This document shows positions 25,312 through 34,997 of a DNA stretch of 64,000 nucleotides, piece by piece. Within the stretch, counting starts at the first letter, position 1, and each line of letters starts with the position of its first letter. Made by a program: the position numbers and the translations under genes. Below the pieces are notes generated by a model. The model did no database searches. It was given only the letters and a program-made list of their open reading frames with translations, and was not told where the DNA came from. Source of the DNA: Prevotella sp. UBA2742 (GTDB lineage: Bacteria; Bacteroidota; Bacteroidia; Bacteroidales; Bacteroidaceae). The stretch spans positions 67,911 to 131,910 of the forward strand of contig DEJS01000001.1 of the NCBI GenBank assembly GCA_002353485.1. Reading direction: 5' to 3'.

Positions 25312-27402
25312 ATGTTTCAAGATATTCTCTTAGCAAGCTTGCCTGCCAGTTGGACGGATGTGTTTGATGTAGACCACATCCTGACGTATGTGCTGGCCTT
25401 CCTGCTTATCAGCATCTTTGTCATGTTGTTTTACAACAGACTGTATGTCTTCCGCGAGCGGGACATGGAGTCGCTGGGAAAGAGCCAGAACGAGCGTCTG
25501 GCCCTGGTGCTGCAGACGGGTAACCTGCGCCTGTGGCTCTATGACGTGGTGAACCGCCATTACATTATCCTGTCGAAGAAGGGGGAGTACAACAAGGAGT
25601 ATAACCCTGTGGAGTTTTCGCAGTTTTTTGACCGCGACGACTTTGAGGTGATGCGCTCGAAGATATTCGATATCTGCGAGGGACGCCTGATGTCGGCGAA
25701 GGTGTCGCTGAAGAGTTTCGCCCTGAGCAACGGCGAGTACCGGAGCTATGAGGTGAATATGTCGATAGCCGACGTGGACGAAGACGGTAAGATAAAGAGT
25801 CTGTTGGGTATTGAGCACGACATTACCGACGAGGTGGAGAAGCAGAAGAAGGTCAGTCAGTTGCTGATAAGATACCACAATGTATTCAATACGTCGCTCA
25901 TAGACATGCTTTACTACGACAAGCACGGGGTGCTGCAGGACATCAACCTGAAGGCGTGCCAGACGTTTGGCGTGAAGGCGCGTGAAGATGTGCTGCAGGG
26001 GAACTTCCTTTTAGTGGATAACCCGTTCTTCAGTAATGTGAACGGTCTTGAGGGCATGAAGGACACGCGCTCTACCTCGATACTCGACTTTGAGGACTTT
26101 AAGGAGAAACGCTATCGTACGGAGGAGCTGGGACTGAAGGGTAGGATGTATTATGAGTCGACGGTGAATCCGATACGCGACGAGAAGGGGCGCCTGCAGG
26201 GCGTGTATATGGCCGGTCGTAACGTGACGGAGATGGTGGAGTCGTACCACCGGCAGCAGGAGGGCATGGCACAGTTGCAGCAGGTGACCAAGGATATAGA
26301 GAACTACATCAGGGATATTAACTATGCGCTGCGGGTGAGTGACGTGCGCATGGTGAACTATTACCCTGGTTCGTATACGATGGAGATTTCGAACAATGTG
26401 GACCAGGCACAGCTGCATTTGTCGCAGCTGCGCTGTATCCGTCTGGCCACGATACCGTTCCGCAGGAAGGTGTCGAGCGTGCTAAACCGGATGGACCACC
26501 GGACGCCGCACGCCCTGAAGGAAACGATAGAGACGGAGATTCGCGACAAGAAAGGCAGACAGATATGGCTGATGTTCCACATGGTGCCGATGCTGGACAG
26601 CGAGGGGCATATAGAGCGCTACTTCGGACTGTGCCGCAACATGACGGACATGATGGAGACGGAGAGGCGCCTGGCCGTGGAGACTGCCAAGGCGCAGGAG
26701 ACGGAGCTGCTGAAGCAGTCGTTCCTGACGAATATGAGCTACGAGATTCGTACGCCGCTGAATACGGTGGTGGGCTTTGCCGAGCTGTTCGAGTCAGAGC
26801 ACAACGAGGCCGACGAGCCTGTCTTCGTGGAGGAGATAAAGCGCAACTCTAACTCGCTGTTGCAGCTGGTCAACGACATCTTGTTCCTGTCGAGGCTGGA
26901 TGCGAACATGATAGAGTATAATAAGGGCGACGTGGACTTGGCGCTTTTCTTTGACGGCTACTGCCAGTTAGGGTGGAGCGGTGTCGGCCCTGAGGTGAAG
27001 ACGGTGGTGGAAAATCCTTATGAATGCCTGGTAGTGGACATCGACCAGGAGCACTTGGGCATGGTGATACAGAAGCTCTGTACGAATGCGGTGCGCTATA
27101 CCCATCAGGGAACTATCCGTGCCAGATACGAATACCGACACAAAGAGCTGGCCATCAGCATTGAGGATACGGGCAGGGGTGTTGACGAGAAGGTGCTGGC
27201 GAAGGTCTTCGACCGCTTTGCGCGTAACGACGACGGCGAGCTATGTGGAACGGGGCTCGACCTGCCCATTGTAAAAGCCTTGGTAGAGCAGATGGGAGGA
27301 ACGGTCGAGCTACAGTCGGAACTGGGCAAGGGCTCGACGTTCTGGGTCATTCTGCCCTGTACGGCAAAGACGCTTCAGAAGAAGCGCGAAATGATATTAT
27401 AA
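25312..27402 (+). CDS. PAS-domain histidine kinase homologue with Tyr replacing the phosphoacceptor His
   Basis: A 696-residue protein with one N-terminal membrane segment (about 22-42), about three PAS-like domains (about 60-460), a dimerisation helix pair and an ATPase domain. The H box reads NMSYEIRTPLN, so residue 477 is Tyr where kinases have His. The rest of the box is intact. The ATPase domain looks usable: N box LCTNAVRYTHQG, G1 EDTGRGV, G2 GTGLDLP. It cannot autophosphorylate on His in the normal way. It is the first gene of the operon and is paired with an intact kinase 18 nt downstream, which it may activate, inhibit or phosphorylate in a heterodimer. No receiver domain. Confidence 0.9.
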   Translation: MFQDILLASLPASWTDVFDVDHILTYVLAFLLISIFVMLFYNRLYVFRERDMESLGKSQNERLALVLQTGNLRLWLYDVVNRHYIILSKKGEYNKEYNPVEFSQFFDRDDFEVMRSKIFDICEGRLMSAKVSLKSFALSNGEYRSYEVNMSIADVDEDGKIKSLLGIEHDITDEVEKQKKVSQLLIRYHNVFNTSLIDMLYYDKHGVLQDINLKACQTFGVKAREDVLQGNFLLVDNPFFSNVNGLEGMKDTRSTSILDFEDFKEKRYRTEELGLKGRMYYESTVNPIRDEKGRLQGVYMAGRNVTEMVESYHRQQEGMAQLQQVTKDIENYIRDINYALRVSDVRMVNYYPGSYTMEISNNVDQAQLHLSQLRCIRLATIPFRRKVSSVLNRMDHRTPHALKETIETEIRDKKGRQIWLMFHMVPMLDSEGHIERYFGLCRNMTDMMETERRLAVETAKAQETELLKQSFLTNMSYEIRTPLNTVVGFAELFESEHNEADEPVFVEEIKRNSNSLLQLVNDILFLSRLDANMIEYNKGDVDLALFFDGYCQLGWSGVGPEVKTVVENPYECLVVDIDQEHLGMVIQKLCTNAVRYTHQGTIRARYEYRHKELAISIEDTGRGVDEKVLAKVFDRFARNDDGELCGTGLDLPIVKALVEQMGGTVELQSELGKGSTFWVILPCTAKTLQKKREMIL

Positions 27403-27420
27403 CAATAATCTGCAGCAGCT

Positions 27421-29415
27421 ATGAAAATACTTATATTACTGGTGGTATTTGTCATATTCGTCATCGTACTGATATCGAATCGCGTGATATTGCGCAGGGT
27501 CAGGCAGCGTATGGACAAGTCGCAGAAGACGGCGGACATGATGCTGAAGGCGCTGGAGATCAGTGCCAACGAGGTGGTGCGCTACGACGTGTCCGAGCGC
27601 TATATCCATAAGCTCTACGGACACCTGACGCCCGACGAGGGACTGAGCTTGGAGGAATGGATGAAGCACGTGCACCCTGACGACCAGGAGGAGGCGTTGG
27701 ACTGGTTCAGGCAGATTCTCTACAACCGACTGAAGCGTGCCGAGTTCCGCTACCGTTGGAACTTTGACTATACCGGCCGGTCGCCGCGCTGGGGGCACAT
27801 CTATAACGTCAGCGTGCCCGAGTACGCGGCCGGTTCCGGACGGATAGGCAGCATCATCAGTACGATGAAGGACGAGACGGACCTGATACGGCAGGAGGAA
27901 GAGGAAAGCGAGCTGACCGACAGGTACAAGCTGATATACGAGAACTCGATTATCGGGCTGTCGTTCTATACGCCTGACGGGTGGCTGCTGGACTCGAACA
28001 AGCTGATGCGCGAGATATGCCACTTCGACAGCGAGGAGGGCGACCAGTTCTTCTCTAATACCAACATGTTCGAGCTGTCGCCGTTCCGCGAGTGCTGCGA
28101 CCCGAACAACCTGCAGGAGCTGTGGATCTGCACGCAGAGCGTTGTTCCCGAGCGCAACATCTACGACTATCTGGAAATCCGACTGCGCCCCATCTATGAC
28201 GACGCCGGTGTGCTGAACTATATTGCCATCGCGGCGCGCAACGTCACGGAGGAGCGCCAGATGTATCTGCAGGCCAAGCTGAACGACATCCAGATACAAA
28301 AGGCCAACGCAAAGATAAAGGCCTACGAGGAGGAGCTGCGCTACATGATGGAGGCTTGCGACATGTGTGCCTGGCGCCTGTCGTTTGCCGAGGGCACGGT
28401 AAAGTTCTACAAGGGACTGAGCACCATCGAACGCGAGATACCGTTTGCCGAGATGGCAGACTATTTTATTGACGCCAAGGAAAACGTCATGCGGCATTTT
28501 ACCGTGGACCAGGATGATTTCTTCGGGAAACCGCTGAGCTATCTGGGCCGCATGCGCCCCATCATCCACGACACCGACGAGGTGCAGTGGAACCAGATGA
28601 ACAGCATTCCCGTCTTCGACGGTGAGGGGCGGCTGACGGGCGCCTTCGGTCTGATACGTAACATCACCGGTCTGATGAAGAAACAGGAGATGCTGAAGCA
28701 GGAGACGGAGCGCGCCAACGACTCGGGCCGGCTGAAGTCGGTGTTCCTGGCCAATATGACCCACGAGATACGCACGCCGCTGAATGCTATCGTGGGCTTC
28801 TCGGACCTGTTGCAGGCCATTGACTCGCCAGACGACAAGAAGGAGATGATACGTGTCATACATAACAACTGTGACATGCTGTTGCGACTTGTCAACGACA
28901 TTCTGGTGCTTTCGAGTGCAGACTCGAACGTGATGGAGATTATTCCCGAAGACATCGACGCGGCACGCGAGTTTGACGACCTGTGCCAGTCGCTGGCCCA
29001 GCGCGTGCAGGAGCCTGGCGTGGAGTTCATCAAGGACAATCCGTACACTACGCTGCTTACGCGTCTTGACGCTGCGCGTATTAACCAGGTGTTCATCAAC
29101 TTTGTCACCAATGCCGTCAAGTACACCCATGAGGGACATATCCGCTTAGGCTACCGCGTGGAGGAACGTGGCGGCCGCCAGGGCTTCTACGCCTACTGCG
29201 AGGACACTGGCTCGGGCATTCCGGCGGACCAGCAGGGCCGTATCTTTGAGCGCTTCGTCAAGCTGAACGACTTTGTGCAGGGCACGGGTCTGGGCCTTTC
29301 CATCTGTAAGGCCATCATAGAAAAGTGCGGCGGCGAGATTGGCGTGGACAGTGAGGAAGGCAAGGGTTCTACCTTCTGGTTCTGGATACCGGCAACAATT
29401 AAGGAAGTGAAGTAA
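27421..29415 (+). CDS. PAS-domain histidine kinase, intact
   Basis: A 664-residue kinase with a single N-terminal membrane segment (about 2-20) and no extracytoplasmic domain. It has a series of PAS domains (about 60-430) separated by a helical linker, then HisKA with NMTHEIRTPLN (His448) and a full ATPase domain (N box NFVTNAVKYTHEG, G1 EDTGSGIP, G2 GTGLGLSI). It resembles the preceding gene in layout and size and is the kinase-competent member of the pair. The signal is probably cytoplasmic or passed on by the partner. No response regulator is nearby. Confidence 0.92.
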   Translation: MKILILLVVFVIFVIVLISNRVILRRVRQRMDKSQKTADMMLKALEISANEVVRYDVSERYIHKLYGHLTPDEGLSLEEWMKHVHPDDQEEALDWFRQILYNRLKRAEFRYRWNFDYTGRSPRWGHIYNVSVPEYAAGSGRIGSIISTMKDETDLIRQEEEESELTDRYKLIYENSIIGLSFYTPDGWLLDSNKLMREICHFDSEEGDQFFSNTNMFELSPFRECCDPNNLQELWICTQSVVPERNIYDYLEIRLRPIYDDAGVLNYIAIAARNVTEERQMYLQAKLNDIQIQKANAKIKAYEEELRYMMEACDMCAWRLSFAEGTVKFYKGLSTIEREIPFAEMADYFIDAKENVMRHFTVDQDDFFGKPLSYLGRMRPIIHDTDEVQWNQMNSIPVFDGEGRLTGAFGLIRNITGLMKKQEMLKQETERANDSGRLKSVFLANMTHEIRTPLNAIVGFSDLLQAIDSPDDKKEMIRVIHNNCDMLLRLVNDILVLSSADSNVMEIIPEDIDAAREFDDLCQSLAQRVQEPGVEFIKDNPYTTLLTRLDAARINQVFINFVTNAVKYTHEGHIRLGYRVEERGGRQGFYAYCEDTGSGIPADQQGRIFERFVKLNDFVQGTGLGLSICKAIIEKCGGEIGVDSEEGKGSTFWFWIPATIKEVK

Positions 29416-29420
29416 ATGTT

Positions 29421-32216
29421 ATGAGATATAAGCTGTTAGTATTTGTCTGTTGTCTGCTTTCTTATGCGAACAGCTCGCATGCCTATGAGATAGGCGGACA
29501 GCAGTTTACGGAGGAGCATCCCCTTGTCTATGAGGATGCGTGGGACCTTTGGCCATACGTGTTTCTGAATGAACATGGCGAGGCTGTAGGATATAACGTA
29601 GACTTGTTGAAACTGATATTCAACGAGCTGAAGATTCCTTACGTGATAAGACTGAAGCCTACGGTGAACGCGCTGGAGGACTTGAAGGCGGGACGCTCGG
29701 ACCTGATGTTGGGCATGGATGCTTACTTTCATCATGAGTACGCGATGTACGGTAAGTCGGTGGTGCAGTTGTTCACTCACAGTGTTGTACACCGGAAAGA
29801 TGAGCCGGCTAAGGTGCAGAATGTAGAAGACCTGGCTCAGCAGCGGGTTATTGTGCATGAGGGCAGTTTCAGCCACCACTTGATGAAGCAGCGAGGGTGG
29901 GGGGCGAACGCCATTCCTATTAACGACATGCAGGAGGCGGTGCATCTGGCCCATAACGAGGCTGGACACCAGATAATATGGAACACGATGTCGCTGAAGT
30001 GGCTGATACGCAAGTTCCACTACGATGACTTGGCACTAACGCCGGTACGTGTGGCTCATGGCGAGTATAAGTTCATGTCGAACAATACGGAGCTACTGAA
30101 TAAGCTGGACAGTGTCTATACCGTGTTGAACGCTTCCGGCCAGCTGCAGCCTATTCAGACTAAGTGGTTCTATCCTGACCGGAAAGACTCGGGCATACCG
30201 TCGTGGATATGGGTGGTAATAGGTGTGGCTGTCGTGGTGACGCTGCTGTCGCTGGTAGTATTTCTGTTCTACCGGCGTCGGGAACGTAAGATGACGCGCA
30301 GTGTGCGCCGGAGCAACAACCGACTGTCGCTCATACTGAAGACGAGTAATGTGTATATATGGGTGTACCACGTGGCTACTAAGACTATTACCACCTATGA
30401 TGCCGACGGGACGGTGGAGGCAGACAAGCTGACGCCCAATTTCTTCTTCTATTCGATGTTGAAGGAGGATGCCGAACAGATTGTCAGTGCGTTGGAGGAT
30501 ATCAGCAAGCGTATGGTGAGCAAACGGACGGTGCATGTACGCTCAAAGAGCGGCGGCGAGGGGGAACTCCGCAATCTGGTAATTATTCTCAGTGCGCTGA
30601 ATCTGGACAAGAACGGGCGTCCTGCTGACATCATGGGAACGACGAGTGACGTCACTGAGGATTCTGTGCGCCAGCAGAAGGTGAAAGATGCCATGCTGCG
30701 CTACAAGACCATCTTCAACTCAGGTATGGTTGACATTGTTTCGTATGATGAGCATGGTGTGATAATAGACCTTAATGAGAGGGCTAAGCAGGCTTTTGTA
30801 GGGCGTCTGTCGCAGGTGCTTGATGCTAAGATTACGCTGGCTGATGTGTTAGGAGATGAAAACCTTATCCCGGAGAATTTTGAATACACATACCTGACGC
30901 AGTTGCTGTATGGCGATGCTGACGACCAGCGTGCCTTGAACAAGTATCTGAGGCCGTCGGAGATGTACTATGAGCTTCAGTTACAGCCTGTGCGTGATGA
31001 CAAGGGAAAATTGCAGGCTGTCTATGGTACGGGCCGTAATGTGACGGAAACGGTTAAGTCGTATCGTCTTCTTCAGCAGAACATCAGGGAGGTGGAACGG
31101 GCTAACAAAGAGCTGGATGAGTATATCCGTAACATAGACTTCGTGCTTCAGAATGGTGGCGTCCGCCTGGTGCATTACCATCTTGAGACGCATACGCTGG
31201 AGGTGTATAGTGAAATAGGGCAGGTGCAGCTGACGCTGACTCAGATGAGAGCCCTTTCGTTTGTTACCAGCGACTCTCAGATAGCCGCTCTACGGGTGTT
31301 CAATAGCATGGATAACCATGTGCGGCAGACGCTTCAGGCCACCGTAAAGACCACGCTGCGCCATCGGGGGGGAATGGCTTATGAGTCGTGTCCCTTGTGT
31401 CTGTATTTTTCTCTGGTGCCGGTGTTTAGCGAGGACGGGAAACATGTCGTGGGCTATTTCGGCTTGTGCCGTGATGTCAGTGAGACGCAGGCCGTTGAGG
31501 AGAACCTGGCTCTGGAGGCGGCAAGGGCACAGGAAGTGGAGACGGTGAAGAATGCTTTCCTTAGGAATATGAGCTATCAGATTCGTACCCCACTGAATTC
31601 TGTGGTCGGTTTTGCTGAGCTGTTCGAGCTAGAGCATGCCCCGGAGGACGAGAGCCTCTTTATACAGCAGATAAATGATAACTCGTCGCTGTTGCTGAAG
31701 CTTATTAATGATATCCTTTTCCTTTCCCGGCTGGATGCTCAAATGATAGAGATTAAGAAGCAGCCTACGAATTTTGCCGAGTTTTTTGAGGTGCGGTGCC
31801 AGACGGCATGGTTCTCGCATCAGCAGGCGGGAGTGAAGTATGTGGCGGAGAACGGCTATGAAAAGCTGGTGCTTGACATTGATGAGCAGAATCTGGGTAT
31901 AGTGATAGAGAAGATATTGGTTAACGCGGCTCAGCATACTGCGGCAGGTGAGGTACGGGCCAGCTATACCTACACAGGTGAAGACCTTGTCATGACCTTT
32001 CAGGACACGGGCTGTGGTATTCCTGCCGACCGGCTGCAGCATGTGTTTGACAGGTTCTCGTCGTCTGACGGACAAAGCAGCGGATTGGGCCTTAGCATCA
32101 GTCACGAGATGGTGCAACAGATGGGAGGTAAGATAAAGATTCAGTCTGAGCCTGGTAAGGGTACCATAGTTTGGGTTACTATTCCGTGTGCTTGCAGTGA
32201 GATGGTGAGAAAATAG
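29421..32216 (+). CDS. SBP-sensor histidine kinase homologue with Tyr replacing the phosphoacceptor His
   Basis: A 931-residue protein. A signal peptide (1-21) precedes a periplasmic solute-binding-protein family 3 domain (about 25-255, as in BvgS/EvgS sensors), a membrane segment (about 262-285), PAS domains (about 300-690), a dimerisation region and an ATPase domain. The H box reads NMSYQIRTPLN, so residue 719 is Tyr. N box LVNAAQHT, G1 QDTGCGIP and G2 SGLGLSI remain. Clearly paralogous to the Tyr-variant gene at 25312, including the AELFE sequence after the H box, but with an added ligand-binding domain. Base composition is less GC-rich than in the previous pair. Likely ligands are amino acids or other small molecules; unproven. 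Confidence 0.9.
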   Translation: MRYKLLVFVCCLLSYANSSHAYEIGGQQFTEEHPLVYEDAWDLWPYVFLNEHGEAVGYNVDLLKLIFNELKIPYVIRLKPTVNALEDLKAGRSDLMLGMDAYFHHEYAMYGKSVVQLFTHSVVHRKDEPAKVQNVEDLAQQRVIVHEGSFSHHLMKQRGWGANAIPINDMQEAVHLAHNEAGHQIIWNTMSLKWLIRKFHYDDLALTPVRVAHGEYKFMSNNTELLNKLDSVYTVLNASGQLQPIQTKWFYPDRKDSGIPSWIWVVIGVAVVVTLLSLVVFLFYRRRERKMTRSVRRSNNRLSLILKTSNVYIWVYHVATKTITTYDADGTVEADKLTPNFFFYSMLKEDAEQIVSALEDISKRMVSKRTVHVRSKSGGEGELRNLVIILSALNLDKNGRPADIMGTTSDVTEDSVRQQKVKDAMLRYKTIFNSGMVDIVSYDEHGVIIDLNERAKQAFVGRLSQVLDAKITLADVLGDENLIPENFEYTYLTQLLYGDADDQRALNKYLRPSEMYYELQLQPVRDDKGKLQAVYGTGRNVTETVKSYRLLQQNIREVERANKELDEYIRNIDFVLQNGGVRLVHYHLETHTLEVYSEIGQVQLTLTQMRALSFVTSDSQIAALRVFNSMDNHVRQTLQATVKTTLRHRGGMAYESCPLCLYFSLVPVFSEDGKHVVGYFGLCRDVSETQAVEENLALEAARAQEVETVKNAFLRNMSYQIRTPLNSVVGFAELFELEHAPEDESLFIQQINDNSSLLLKLINDILFLSRLDAQMIEIKKQPTNFAEFFEVRCQTAWFSHQQAGVKYVAENGYEKLVLDIDEQNLGIVIEKILVNAAQHTAAGEVRASYTYTGEDLVMTFQDTGCGIPADRLQHVFDRFSSSDGQSSGLGLSISHEMVQQMGGKIKIQSEPGKGTIVWVTIPCACSEMVRK

Positions 32217-32244
32217 TAAAAACAGCATATCGATAATTAGGCAA

Positions 32245-34992
32245 ATGAAGAAATATATAGTGTTCTTTATCACGGCGTGTTGCCTCTTGCTGTGCAGCAG
32301 TGGTGTTTTCGCGTCGGAACGTTTTGGCTATAGTGAAGAGCGTCCCCTGGTCATTGTGAGTGACTGGGACTTCAGTCCTTTTGAATATATTAGCTCTGAG
32401 GGCCGTCCCACGGGTTACAACATAGAGGTTCTGGACCTGATTCTTACCCGTCTTGAAATTCCTCATAAGTTTGTTATGCAGGAGTGGCACGTTGCCACCA
32501 AGATGTTTGAGAACCGGGAGGCCGATCTTATTCATGCCTTGTCTATTCATTACGATAATAAGCGTTATTTTAAGACGAAGAAATACGTCAACTATTACAC
32601 CCTTCGTGCTGTGCGCCGTATGGACACTCCTCCCTTGTTCAGACTGCGTGACCTGGGTAAGAACAGCACGATGCTGCTGAAGAAAGACGATTATGCATCG
32701 CTGCGCATCCAGGAGATGGAAGACGTGCCTTTTGAAATTGTTTACCGTTCGCCTAAGGATGCTTTGACTGATGTGCGTAACGGAAAGCGTGACTATTTTA
32801 TATGGGGTGAGATACCGCTGCGTTTTAAGATTACGGAGTTGAGTCTTGACAGTCTGGTGCTTGACCCAATAGATATTCCGGCCGGTGAGTTGCGAATCAT
32901 AGGATATAATAAGGTGCTCATTGACATGATTGACGACCAGTTTACCCGTCTGGAGCAGGCGGGAGAACTGCGGAACATATACGACAAGTGGTTCCATCCG
33001 GAGCGTAGTCACGATGATGCTTCGCCGATGACGCTTTTCTTGCTGGCCGGTCTGGTCGTTGTAGGTGTATTGGTGTTCTTCCTCAGTCGTCTGGCTTATC
33101 ACCGTCTTGGTAAAGCTGTGCAGCGTAGTAACGACCTAAACAACATGATGGCGCAGGCCTTGGATATGGGTGATTACTATGTCATGGAGTATGACATCTC
33201 TTCGGGTCATGTGCGGAATGTTCATGGGAACCTCTTGCCAGAAGGAGGCATGGACATAGACGAGTTCTATAGTCGTATCCTATCAACGGAACGTGAAGGC
33301 TTCATGGCCGAGGTAGAGAAGATGAAACAGGGAGAGAGCACCCATTGGACGCTGAGGAAATGTTATAACGCCGGTACGGCATCGGCTCCTTCGTGGCGTT
33401 ACCTTTACGGTCAGGCTATTCTGGAGTTGGAACATGGTCGTCCCCGCTATATTGTCAATACGGTCAAGGATATTACTCGTGAGGTGGAAGACGAACGCCA
33501 TAACCAGGAACTGGCCAGTAGGTATATGAAGATTTTCGATACAGGTCTTATGGCCATGTCTTTTTATGACGATGAGGGGCATCTGTTGGATCTTAACCAG
33601 AAGATGAGAGAGCTGTGTCATTTTGACGTAGAGGGCGAGCGTTATTTCCGTGAGACGAACCTTTTTGACGATCCCCATCTTGAGGGTTTCTATCAGGCAG
33701 GCAGTCTTGAGCCTCTCCATGTGTGTCAGCACTTGAACTATCCTAAATTAGGCGTCAGCAGTTATATAGAGACACGTATTACCCCTGTCGCAGACGATAG
33801 CGGCAAGCTGGTGTATTATGTTATTACCAGTCGCGATGTGTCGGGTGAGCGTGAGATGTATATGCAGCAGCGTGCCCACGACCGTCAACTACAGGATACC
33901 AATGCCAATATCAGGCGTTACGAGCAACGCTTTCACTACTTGTTGCAGGAGTGTGACATGTATGTGTGGCAGTTAGATATAGCATCGAGGGCCATCAACT
34001 TCTCCCGAACGCTTGGCAAGGTGGAGTTTTCTGTGAGTTATGAACAGTATGTCGAAGGAATGAATGCCGAAGAGCGTGAGCAGGCAGACCGTAATCTGGA
34101 GGCTATGATTGAGAAAGAGGCACCCTTCCATACCGTTCATCATTTTAACGATATACCTTCCAACCCAGAGCCGTGCTGGTATCTGTTGCACGGACTTCCC
34201 GTCCGTGATGCTCAGGGTGTGATTACTGGATATTTTGGCTTGGCACGAGACATTACTCATCTGATGGAGGCTCAGGAGCGTTTGCGTCAGGAGACTGAGC
34301 GCGCGGAGAACTCGGGCCGACTGAAGAGTGCCTTCCTGGCTAATATGACCCATGAGATTCGTACCCCATTGAATGCCATTGTTGGCTTCAGTGGTTTGTT
34401 GCAGATGATAGATGTTCCTGAGGAGCGCAAGGAGTTTATTCGTATTATTCGCAACAACTGTGACATGCTGCTAAGGCTGATCAACGATATTCTGGAGGCT
34501 TCAAGCATGGGCCAGTCGATGGCTATCGAACCGGAGCCGCTTGACTTGGCTGTTGTCTTTGACGATATATGCCAGACGTTGGAACAGCGTGTTCAGGAGT
34601 CAGGGGTTCCCTTTATAAAGGACAATCCCTATGATACGTTCCCGGCGGTGCTGGATAAGGGCCGTCTTCAGCAGATTCTTACAAACTTTGTTACGAATGC
34701 GGTTAAATATACCCATGAGGGGCATATTCGCGTAGGCTATCGCAGTGAGACACGCAATGGTGAGGAGGGTCTGTACTTCTACTGCGAGGATACGGGTGCA
34801 GGTATTCCGAAGGAAAAACAGGATGCTGTCTTCGAGCGTTTCGTGAAACTTAATGACTATGTGCAGGGAACCGGTCTTGGACTTTCTATCTGTAAGTCTA
34901 TTGTGGAGCGTTGTGATGGCGATATTGGAGTGTACTCGGAAGGCGAGGGGCACGGGTCGACGTTCTGGTTCTGGGTTCCTTTAAAGAGCTGA
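32245..34992 (+). CDS. SBP-sensor histidine kinase, intact
   Basis: A 915-residue kinase. A signal peptide (1-24) is followed by a periplasmic solute-binding family 3 domain (about 30-253), a membrane segment (about 265-288), PAS domains (about 295-680), HisKA with NMTHEIRTPLN (His703) and a complete ATPase domain (NFVTNAVKYTHEG, EDTGAGIP, GTGLGLSI). The cytoplasmic half is strongly similar to the intact kinase at 27421. It is the last gene of the operon and converges with cca, 5 nt between the stop codons. Its partner is the Tyr-variant upstream, which carries the same type of sensor domain. Confidence 0.92.
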   Translation: MKKYIVFFITACCLLLCSSGVFASERFGYSEERPLVIVSDWDFSPFEYISSEGRPTGYNIEVLDLILTRLEIPHKFVMQEWHVATKMFENREADLIHALSIHYDNKRYFKTKKYVNYYTLRAVRRMDTPPLFRLRDLGKNSTMLLKKDDYASLRIQEMEDVPFEIVYRSPKDALTDVRNGKRDYFIWGEIPLRFKITELSLDSLVLDPIDIPAGELRIIGYNKVLIDMIDDQFTRLEQAGELRNIYDKWFHPERSHDDASPMTLFLLAGLVVVGVLVFFLSRLAYHRLGKAVQRSNDLNNMMAQALDMGDYYVMEYDISSGHVRNVHGNLLPEGGMDIDEFYSRILSTEREGFMAEVEKMKQGESTHWTLRKCYNAGTASAPSWRYLYGQAILELEHGRPRYIVNTVKDITREVEDERHNQELASRYMKIFDTGLMAMSFYDDEGHLLDLNQKMRELCHFDVEGERYFRETNLFDDPHLEGFYQAGSLEPLHVCQHLNYPKLGVSSYIETRITPVADDSGKLVYYVITSRDVSGEREMYMQQRAHDRQLQDTNANIRRYEQRFHYLLQECDMYVWQLDIASRAINFSRTLGKVEFSVSYEQYVEGMNAEEREQADRNLEAMIEKEAPFHTVHHFNDIPSNPEPCWYLLHGLPVRDAQGVITGYFGLARDITHLMEAQERLRQETERAENSGRLKSAFLANMTHEIRTPLNAIVGFSGLLQMIDVPEERKEFIRIIRNNCDMLLRLINDILEASSMGQSMAIEPEPLDLAVVFDDICQTLEQRVQESGVPFIKDNPYDTFPAVLDKGRLQQILTNFVTNAVKYTHEGHIRVGYRSETRNGEEGLYFYCEDTGAGIPKEKQDAVFERFVKLNDYVQGTGLGLSICKSIVERCDGDIGVYSEGEGHGSTFWFWVPLKS

Positions 34993-34997
34993 TGTCG

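Noticed and set aside
27436..29139. A 567-codon minus-strand open frame across the second kinase gene
   Set aside because: Antisense of a clear histidine kinase; Val/Leu/His/Gln-rich and without motif.
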